Origin: Zizania palustris | Lineage: Eukaryota > Streptophyta > Magnoliopsida > Poales > Poaceae | DNA length: 64,000 nucleotides | Assembly: GCA_019279435.1 (NCBI GenBank) | Contig: JAAALK010000289.1 | Coordinates: 28,326,603-28,390,602, forward strand | Reading direction: 5' to 3' | Part shown: positions 57,435 through 64,000 of the stretch, piece by piece | Layout of the letters: each line of letters begins with the position of its first letter | Position numbering within the stretch: the stretch's first letter is position 1 | Notes under the pieces: model-generated | Databases searched by the model: none | What the model was told of the DNA's origin: nothing | What the model saw: only the letters and a program-made list of their open reading frames with translations | Program-made: the position numbers and the translations under genes

Positions 57435-58753
57435 TTGAACGCCAATTCAAGCGAGGATTTGGTGAGTACTTCAGTAAATCATGAGGATGATTGGAGGACT
57501 CCAATTATTCAGTATTTGAGAAATCCTAGCAAACGGGTTGATCAGAAAGTTCAGCGACAAGTGTTTAAATTTGTGTTACATGACGGTGAGTTGTATCACC
57601 GAACTTTTGATGGAAAGTACTTTTGAAAAGTTTGAATGCCGATCAGTCTAGACTTGTTATGGGTGAAGTACATGAAGGTCTTTGTGGTACTCATCAATCG
57701 ACCTAGAAAATGAGTTGGATGCTCAAAAGAGCGGTTTTTTATTGGCCGACTATGAGTGAGGATTGTTTTAAGTACTATAGAGGATGTGAAGCTTGTCAAA
57801 TGTTTGGTAATATTCAACCTGATCTTGCATCTTTACTTAATCCTATTATCAAACCATGGTTGTTCCGAGGATGGGCCTTGGACTTTATCGGCCAAATTTA
57901 TCCTTCCTCTTCAAAAGGGCATCGATTCGTGTTGATGGCTATGGATTACTTCACCAAGTGGATCGAGGTCGTGCCTCTCAAGAACATGATGCAAAACGAG
58001 GTAATTGATTTCATCTTGAAGCACATTATACATAGATTTGGTATTCCACAAACTCTTACTACAGATCAAGGTGCTTCATTTGTTTCTAAAGAAGTGTGTA
58101 ATTTTGTCGAATCTTATGGTATAAAGTTGATAAACTATTCACCATACTATGCTCACGCCAATGGTCAGGCCAAATCTATTGATAAAACTATTATTAAGCT
58201 GATTAAGAAAAAGATTGAAGAGTTTCCTAGAAGGTGGCATGAAGTGCTTTCTGAGACATTATGAGCATGTAGAATTGCAAAGCATGGCGCCACCAAGGTA
58301 AGTCCATATGAGTTAGTGTATGGACGAGAAGTCGTTTTACCTGTAGAGGTGAATCTTGGCTCTTTGAGGTTGCTTAAGAAAGATGGCTTATTGGTCGATG
58401 AGTACGAAACTCTTTTGAAGGATAATTTGGAAGAAGTGACCGATAAGAGGCTAAGGGCTCTATAGGCTATAGAAAGAGACAAAAGAAGAGTGGCTAGAGC
58501 TTATAATAAGAAGGTGAGAGAAAAATCGTTTCACGTTGGTGACTTGGTTTGGAAGAAGATTTTACCTTTAGGCACTAAAAGCCCAAAGTTTGGTAAATGG
58601 TCGCCTAGTTGGGAAGGTCCTTTTAGAGTTATTGAAATCGCTCCAAGTAATGCATATTTGTTAGAGTATCTACAAGGAGAGCGATTTCGTAGAACTTTGA
58701 ATTGTAGGTATTTGAAAAAGTACTTCCCAAGTGAGTGGCAAAATGCTTGAAGT
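57435..58753 (+). pseudogene. Tat integrase, catalytic Glu replaced by Lys
   Basis: 57435-57626 encodes DDWRTPIIQYLRNPSKRVDQ and the start of the zinc region. From 57710, FYWPTMSEDCFKYYRGCEAC completes the zinc finger. The core follows with ALDFIG (Asp at 57881) and TTDQGASF (Asp at 58064). Exactly 35 residues later, where D35E needs Glu, the codon is AAA (Lys, 58172-58174) in NGQAKSIDKT. The frame has a stop at 58262. The rest (58265-58753) contains KVSPYELVYG and the C-terminal GPFRVIEIAP region, ending LKKYFPSEWQNA. Integrase inserts the cDNA; this copy cannot be active as read. Confidence 0.88.
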
Positions 58754-58819
58754 GTCAAAAGGCCAATATAAAGTGTATCACCGTCAGTTCGTTGTGCTTT
58801 TGGCACACTAAAGTTTGCC

Positions 58820-58837
58820 AAAACACAGGGGGGCTTG
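58820..58837 (+). other. polypurine tract of the plus-strand Tat element
   Basis: AAAACACAGGGGGGCTTG immediately precedes the LTR start TGTTGATAAC. Confidence 0.75.
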
Positions 58838-58896
58838 TGTTGATAACAAAAAATGGCATTAAAAGTCAAAATCATCAAAAAGTCAAAATTGGTAAT
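58838..58896 (+). repeat. start of the 3' LTR of the plus-strand Tat element (59 bp)
   Basis: TGTTGATAACAAAAAATGGC matches the 5' LTR start. It stops where the inverse LTR of the sister element begins (TGTTGACACGG). The rest would lie beyond the right edge if the sister is nested here. Confidence 0.75.
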
Positions 58897-60306
58897 TGTT
58901 GACACGGAAACATGCCCCCGCACTTGGGTCAGTTCGACGATCCAAAAGTGTGTGGATACTTAGGGACCAGCCTAAGAGTGACACACCACCGACATCACGT
59001 TCCGACTACCCTTAGTCATGATAAGGGGGTGGAGTCGCCAGGCAATCAGATTACACAAAATAATCCAATTAGCCGAAAGAAATATATTAAACAGAATAAA
59101 ATCAGCAAACTGGTCAGAGCCTGTCTGCTTCGGAGTATGGTGCGAGGGGGGTCGCTGAAGTATACCTTCGGCGTCTGGTGCGAAGTATCCCACCGAAAGA
59201 TTCCTTCGGCGTTCGGACTGATCTGGTCGAAGGTAAGCTCCGAACGGATCTGGACGCGACGATCACCTCTGAATGGTGGGGTTTAGTGTGAGGTCTTTGA
59301 TACATCAAGACGCAGAATAATGACGCGAGGGCCGCGCGCGGACATGACTTCGTCTAGAATGGAGTACGAACGTGGCGAAGCCTGTTGTGACGAAGTGTGC
59401 TGGCGAAGCCTGTCGTGACGAAGTGTGCTGGCGAAGCTATTGACACGGAAACGTGCCCCCGCACTTGGGTCAGTTCGATGATCCAAAAGTGTGCGGATAC
59501 TTAGGGACAAGCCTAAGCGTGACGCGGCACCGACGTCGCGTTTCGACTTCCCTTAGTCATGACAAGGGGGTGGAGTCGCCAGGCAATCAGATCACACAAA
59601 ATAACCCAATTAGCCGAAAGAAACGTATTAAACAGAATAAAATCAGCAAACCGGTCGGAGCCCGTCTGCTTCAGAGTCTAGTACGAAGGGATCAGCGAAG
59701 TGTACCTTCGGCATCTAGTGTGAAGTATCCCGCCGAAGGGTGCTTCGGAGTTCGGACTGATCCGGCCAAAGATGGACTCCGAACGGATCTGGACGGCAAA
59801 TTACAGGCGAAGTAACAAGGGTTACCACTGTTCCGAAGTGGTCAGTGGAGGGCTTCCAAGCAAACCCACGAAGAGGTACAGGAAAATAAAGGTAAAGTAA
59901 ATATGATCAAAGCTAGGGCTTTGGTTTGGTTTGTGTTGGGGGGCTCTCTAAGCCGTCCCCGCCTCTTTATTTATAGGGTCCAACTTCAAATCGAATCTGC
60001 TATTTTTCAGCTTGGATATAGATAAAACTCAGCCAGAATCGCATCCAACTCTGTCTCTGCCGAAGTGGGCTTCGGCCAGGCCCGCCGAAGCCTGCTCCTC
60101 GGGCTGAAGCTTCGGTGGCATGGGCCTCCGAAGGCTTCCTGGCCAAAGGCCGTGGGCTGGCTAGAGGCTTTCGGAGCCCATAGCCCAATGGACCTTCGGT
60201 CCTATAGGGCTTCGGCCTGACCCTGGACATGTGTATTCTTGGCCCAAATTACCAAAATTGATATTTTGACAATCTCAGCCATTAATGCCATTTCTTGCTA
60301 TCAACA
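58897..60306 (-). repeat. 3' LTR of the minus-strand Tat element with an internal duplication
   Basis: On the minus strand it starts TGTTGATAGCAAGAAATGG at 60306 and ends GTGTCAACA at 58897. The final part is present twice: 58897-59436 and again from 59437. The copies are alike for about 360 bp from CACTTGGGTCAGTTCGA onward and then diverge. The segment is rich in CTTCGG and CCGAAG motifs. The duplicate could be a remnant of another LTR. Confidence 0.72.
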
Positions 60307-60325
60307 CATGCCCCCTGCCTTTTAG
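60307..60325 (-). other. polypurine tract of the minus-strand Tat element
   Basis: On the minus strand CTAAAAGGCAGGGGGCATG directly precedes the LTR start. Confidence 0.75.
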
Positions 60326-60393
60326 TGAACTGAGTGAACTAAAAGCATAGCGAACTAAAGATGATATCGTTCATATCGGCTTTTCGACACCTT

Positions 60394-61491
60394 TTATGTC
60401 GTTTGCCACACGCTTGGGAAATACCTTTTCAAATACCTACCATTCAAAGCTCTCCGAAACCGCTCTCCCTGCAGGGATTCCAACACGTATGCGTTGCCGG
60501 GAGCGATTTCGGCTATCTTAAAAGGACCTTCCCAACTAGCTGACCATTTACCAAATTCAGGATTCTTCGTGCCTAAGGGTAAAATCGTCTTCCAAACTAA
60601 ATCTCCTACTTGAAACGATTTTGGTTTAACCTTCTTATTGTAGGCTTTAGCCACTCTCCTCTTGTCTACTTCTATGGCTTCTAAAGCCCTTAGTCTCTTA
60701 TCGGTCACTTCCTCTAGATTATCCTTCAGAAGAGTTTCATACTCGTCGACCGATAAGCCATCTTGCTTTAACACTCTTAAGGAGCCAAGATCTACCTCTA
60801 CGGGCAGAACGGCTTCTTGTCCATATACCAATTCATACGGACTGACTTTGGTAGCACCGTGCTTTGCAATCCTACAAGCCCATAGCGCCTCGGAATGCAC
60901 TTCATGCCACCTTTTAGGAAACTCTTCAATTTTCTTCTTAATAAGCTTAATCATGGTTTTATTGCTAGACTTGGCCTGACCATTGTCCTGAGCATAGTAA
61001 GGTGAAGAGTTTATTAACTTAATACCATAATATTTGGCGAAGTCCTTTACTTCTCTAGAAACAAATGAACTACCTTGATCCGTAGTAAGAGTTTGAGGAA
61101 TGCCGAATCTATGTATGATATGCTTCAAAATAAAATCACATACCTCATTGTGAATCATGTTCTTGAGAGGTACGGCCTCGGTCCACTTAGTGAAGTAATC
61201 CGTCGCCATCAACACGAAGCGATGCCCTTTTGAGGAAGGAGGGTGAATCTGGCCGATGAAGTCTAAACCTCAACCTTGAAACGGCCATGGCTTGACAATA
61301 GGATTGAGCAATGAGGCAGCAGCCAACTGAATATTGCCAAACCTCTCACATGCTTCACACCCTCTGTAGTACTTGAAACAATCTTCAGTCATAGTCGGCC
61401 AATAAAAACCCCCTCTTTTGAGCATCCAACTCATCTTTTGGGTCGACTGATGAGTGCCGCAAAGTCCTTCATGGACTTCTCCTGTAGCCAC
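60394..61491 (-). pseudogene. Tat integrase of the minus-strand element, catalytic Glu replaced by Lys
   Basis: 61491-61270 encodes the zinc region (HEGLCGTHQST, FYWPTMTEDCFKYYRGCEAC). A stop at the WPFQG* position separates it from the core frame 61215-60394. The core has TTDQGSSF, and exactly 35 residues after that Asp the codon at 60972-60970 is AAG (Lys) in NGQAKSSNKT. The rest is open for 273 codons through VSPYELVYGQEAVLPVEVD, the GPFKIAEIAPGNAYVLES region and the end LKRYFPSVWQTT. The conserved length and open frame suggest recent activity of the lineage even though the active site is altered. Confidence 0.88.
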
Positions 61492-61714
61492 CTGGGATTG
61501 TTCGTGGTCTTAACACTTTAATAGTACCCCATCGATGGTTCGGCGGTACAATGTGTTGTCTATCAACACGAATTTGAATGTTTGTCACCGAATCTTCTGA
61601 TCAACCCTTTGGCTGGGGTCTCTCAAATACTGGATGATTGGGACTCTCCAATCACCCTTACAGGTTTCAGAGGGTCTCGCTGACCCACTTTCTGAAAATA
61701 TTTCTAAATTACTG

Positions 61715-61990
61715 ACTTCGGGGTGCCCCCGAGCCATTCCAGCTCCTGCCGAAGCCTAGCCGGGGTGGCCGTTCGGAGTGTGCTGGGTCGAAGCCCTCCG
61801 GAGGGTTCGGACTCCGGGGAGCCTTCTCCGTGCAGGAGGCTTCGACCTACAGACTTCGGCGTGCCAGGTCCTTCGGTCGGCAGGGAACTCTGGTCCAGGG
61901 TCCTTGGCGCGCAGTGACCTTCGGCGGCCAGAGGGGTCAGACTCGGAGGATGTGCCTACCCACCGTTACTGGCTTCGGCAGTGAGACCAA
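61715..61990 (-). repeat. CTTCGG/CCGAAG-rich spacer between RNase H and integrase
   Basis: GC-rich sequence with repeated CTTCGG, GAAGCC and GGAGGG motifs. The flanking coding homology (ISHVSREANSV side and DWRVPIIQYLRD side) is normal. It is the same motif as in this element's LTR. Confidence 0.65.
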
Positions 61991-62414
61991 ACACCGGCTT
62001 CTCTAATACAGAAAATTTTCTTCTCTTGAGTTGGTAGCCAGATGCTTGTTGAGCCAAATCATTGGCGACTGAATTGGCTTCTCTTGACACGTGAGAGATT
62101 TTGAATTCATCAAAAGTAGCAACTATGTCTAGACATTCATCCAAGTAACTATTCAGCAAGCCATTAAAACATTGAGCACTCTTAGCTACTTGTTGCACTA
62201 CCAACAAAGAATCACCGTATGCGTGGACATGCCTAGCACTTACAGACTCTAGTAATTCAAGACCTAGCAACAAAGCTTCGTATTCGTCTTGGTTATTAGT
62301 GGAAGAAAATTCTAGACGGGCCGAAGTTTCAAAGTGCATTCCATTCGGTGATATGAGAACCACTCCAATACCTTGGCCACTCTTGCAAGCCGAACCATAA
62401 AACAAAGTTTCCAC
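61956..62414 (-). pseudogene. second (archaeal-type) RNase H of the minus-strand Tat element
   Basis: Encodes SGQGIGVVLISPNGMHFETS, TNNQDEYEALLLGLELLES and YGDSLLVVQQVAKSAQCFN, then ISHVSREANSVANDLAQQ, with the conserved Glu and Asp of the fold. It overlaps out of frame the end of the RT frame (62312-63373), which shows a one-base frameshift near 62400. The tail past residue 130 runs into the CTTCGG spacer. Confidence 0.82.
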
Positions 62415-63885
62415 GGCACTACTTCAACTAGGGCAATAGTATCACTCCAGCTGACATCTACGTGTTGATCAACTATAAAGTTGGCTACGATTTGGCCTTT
62501 CATCGCTCTCAGGGGTTCGTAGGCCAAATCATACTCAATCAACGCGTAAGCCCATTTTCTGATTCTTCCACTTAGAATCAGCTTCTGTAACATGTGCTTT
62601 ATAACATCGTTTTGGCAAACGACAACACATGTAGTGGGGAGAAGATAATGGCGTAATTTGGTGCACGCGTAATAAAGTGATAAACACAATCGTTCCACGA
62701 ACGCGTACCTGGTTTCGGCGTCCAGTAGGCGTCGTCTCAAGAATGTGATGATGTACTCCTTCCCTTCTACCTCCTGGGTTAGCACGGCCCCAATCACGCT
62801 ATCTTCAGCATCGATGTATAGCCGAAACAGAATCCCGGCTTTGGGTGCACTCACCACAGGCGGTGATGACAAGCACTCCTTGATCTTCTCAACAGAACTT
62901 TGCTGGCTTGCTCCCCAAGTGAACTCGGCCTCGTTTTTTAGCCGGAGTATGGGGACAAAGGCATCAATCTTGCCGAACAAGTTGGATATAAAGCGACGCA
63001 AACAGTTCATCTTGCCTAGCAATTTTTGTACATCCCTTTTGCACGTCGGCGCTGTAATGTTTCTAATCTTCTCAAGTCTCTTAGGATCAATTTCTATGCC
63101 TCTTTCGTGAATCATGAAACCTAAGAACTTACCCGCCATCACACCAAAAGCACACTTGAGTGGGTTCATTTTTAACCCATACTGCCACATTCTATCAAAA
63201 GCAACCTTCAAATTGGCTAAATGGTTTCCCATAGCATACGATTTGACCACGACATCATCATTGTAAATTTCTAACATAACCCCTAGCAAGTCATGAAAGA
63301 TTAAGTTCATAGCGCACTGATACGTGGCGCCAGCATTTTTCAAACCAAAAGTCATGACGACCCACTCGAACAAACCAACAAAACCAGGGCATCAAAAGGC
63401 AATCTTGTAGACATCCTCTTCGGCCATAAAGATCTGATTATAACCAACATTGCCATCAAGAAAACTTAGTACCTTGTGTCCTGAAGCATCGTTGATCAGC
63501 ATGTTGGCTATCGGCATTGGATACTTATCCTTTGGAGTGGCTCTGTTTAGATCCCTTAAATCAATACACACCCGTATCTTGCTGCTCCCTTTCTTCTCTA
63601 CAGGCACAATGTTAGCAACCCATTCCGCGTACCTGCACGGCCTAACAAATTCATCCTTAAGTAGTCGCTCCACTTCTTCTTTAACTCGGACATAGACGGC
63701 CGAGTTAAAGCGGTGGGGAGGCTGCTTATAAGGCCTAAATCCGGACTTGATAGGCAGCCGATGCTCCACGAGCTAATGATTACTCCTTGCATCTCGCTAT
63801 ATTCCCATGCGAAACAATCGACATACGATCGAAGTAACTTTATTACTTCAGCCTTTTCATCGGGCTGTAAATGTTGGTTTACCAA
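62312..63885 (-). pseudogene. Tat reverse transcriptase and RNase H of the minus-strand element
   Basis: 63769-63392 encodes MEHRLPIKSGFRPYKQPPHR and VCIDLRDLNRATPKDKYPM, and stops just before the catalytic segment. From 63373, FEWVVMTFGLKNAGATYQC leads to YNDDVVVKSYAMGN (the YxDD motif with Asn as x). MIHERGIEIDPKRLEKIRN, CKRDVQKLLGKMNCLRRF, FRLYIDAEDSVIGAVLTQE and KLRHYLLPTTCV follow. One stop and one frameshift break it. It lacks the insertions seen in the plus copy, so it shows where each of those landed. The region 63770-63885 has VNQHLQPDEKAEVIKLLRSY, also RT N-terminal. Confidence 0.87.
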
Positions 63886-64000
63886 AGTCAGCCTTGGGAT
63901 GCTACCATTACCTATGTCGACTTCCTCTAAGGGGTCGGCCGACGCAAAACCTTGTCCTAGTTTCTCTACTTTGCTAAAGTCCCCGATGGCCTCGGCAATA
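63886..64000 (-). pseudogene. protease-RT linker of the minus-strand Tat element
   Basis: The minus strand encodes fragments such as AEAIGDFSKVEKLGQGFASA and DPLEEVDIGNGSIPRL, matching the linker at 49740-49860 of the plus element. It continues past the right edge. Confidence 0.65.

Larger units (their letters stand above)
35966..58896 (+). mobile_element. Ty3/gypsy Tat-lineage retrotransposon (plus strand) with five nested insertions
   Basis: Parts in order: 5' LTR, primer site, gag, protease, RT, RNase H, a second archaeal-type RNase H, integrase, polypurine tract, and the first 59 bases of the 3' LTR. The additional RNase H upstream of integrase is diagnostic of the Tat lineage. Insertions at 37387-39503, 41166-47619, 50517-53778, 53894-54132 and 54268-56219 account for about 14 kb, leaving about 8.8 kb of element. 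The left flank ACTTC (35961-35965) is the expected target duplication; its partner is not in the window. Many stops mean it is dead. Confidence 0.88.
58897..64000 (-). mobile_element. Ty3/gypsy Tat-lineage element, minus strand (sister of the plus element, 5' part outside)
   Basis: 3' LTR (58897-60306), polypurine tract, integrase, second RNase H and RT read leftward from the right edge. Protein identity with the plus element is high in RT and integrase. It has frameshifts and stops, so it is defective. No target duplication can be checked, since the other end is outside. Confidence 0.85.

Overview
The window is plant nuclear DNA, most probably from a grass and from gene-poor, repeat-packed heterochromatin. 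The evidence is stacked LTR retrotransposons of both superfamilies, two CACTA (En/Spm) DNA transposons with grass-style subterminal repeats, Stowaway, PIF/Tourist-like and hAT-like MITEs, TATAAATA-type LTR promoters and GT-AG introns. I saw no tRNA, rRNA, CRISPR array or bacterial-type operon. The only host gene I recognise is a broken flavin-containing monooxygenase (FMO) pseudogene at 6732-7684. A 100-N gap lies at 2368-2467.

Layout. 1-2367: a minus-strand retrotransposon (5' LTR plus gag) inserted in the gag of a plus-strand relative, giving about 600-bp inverted gag arms. 2468-6731: CACTA-1, whose 5' end is lost in the gap and whose 3' end cuts an FMO exon. 8289-14483: a small non-autonomous LTR element (TSD GAGAC) with three later insertions: a hAT-like MITE, a 3.3-kb solo LTR and a PIF-like MITE that carries a minisatellite. 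14484-18718: unresolved, LTR-like. 18719-23491: a decayed minus-strand Ty3/gypsy pol. 23492-26429: 3' part of a minus-strand Ty1/copia element. 26430-35507: a solo LTR (TSD TGACA) holding CACTA-2, an 8.6-kb element with TIRs, an AAC target duplication, a TNP2 transposase gene and an intact 10-exon second gene. 35520-35965: start of another LTR.

35966-58896 is a plus-strand Tat-lineage Ty3/gypsy element with gag, protease, RT, two RNase H domains and integrase. Five later insertions split it: a copia solo LTR, a complete young gag-only copia element, a 3.3-kb solo LTR, a Stowaway MITE and another copia solo LTR. Four of these have perfect 5-bp target duplications and the MITE has TA. 58897-64000 is a minus-strand sister Tat element that appears to have landed in the first element's 3' LTR.

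How the parts relate. Each later element breaks the reading frames of the one it landed in, so insertion order can be read from target duplications, to five or more levels. Only CACTA-2 gene 2 looks fully open; its TNP2 has one apparent frameshift. The gag-only copia element would need enzymes supplied in trans. The most interesting signals are: a three-hairpin 5' leader shared by two diverged CACTA elements; element-specific short motifs (GGTCTGACCGG, CTTCGG, TTCGAAG, AACTTCYGAT) scattered through LTRs and low-constraint pol spacers; Lys in place of the catalytic Glu in both Tat integrases; and LTR substitutions of the young copia element confined to its first third.
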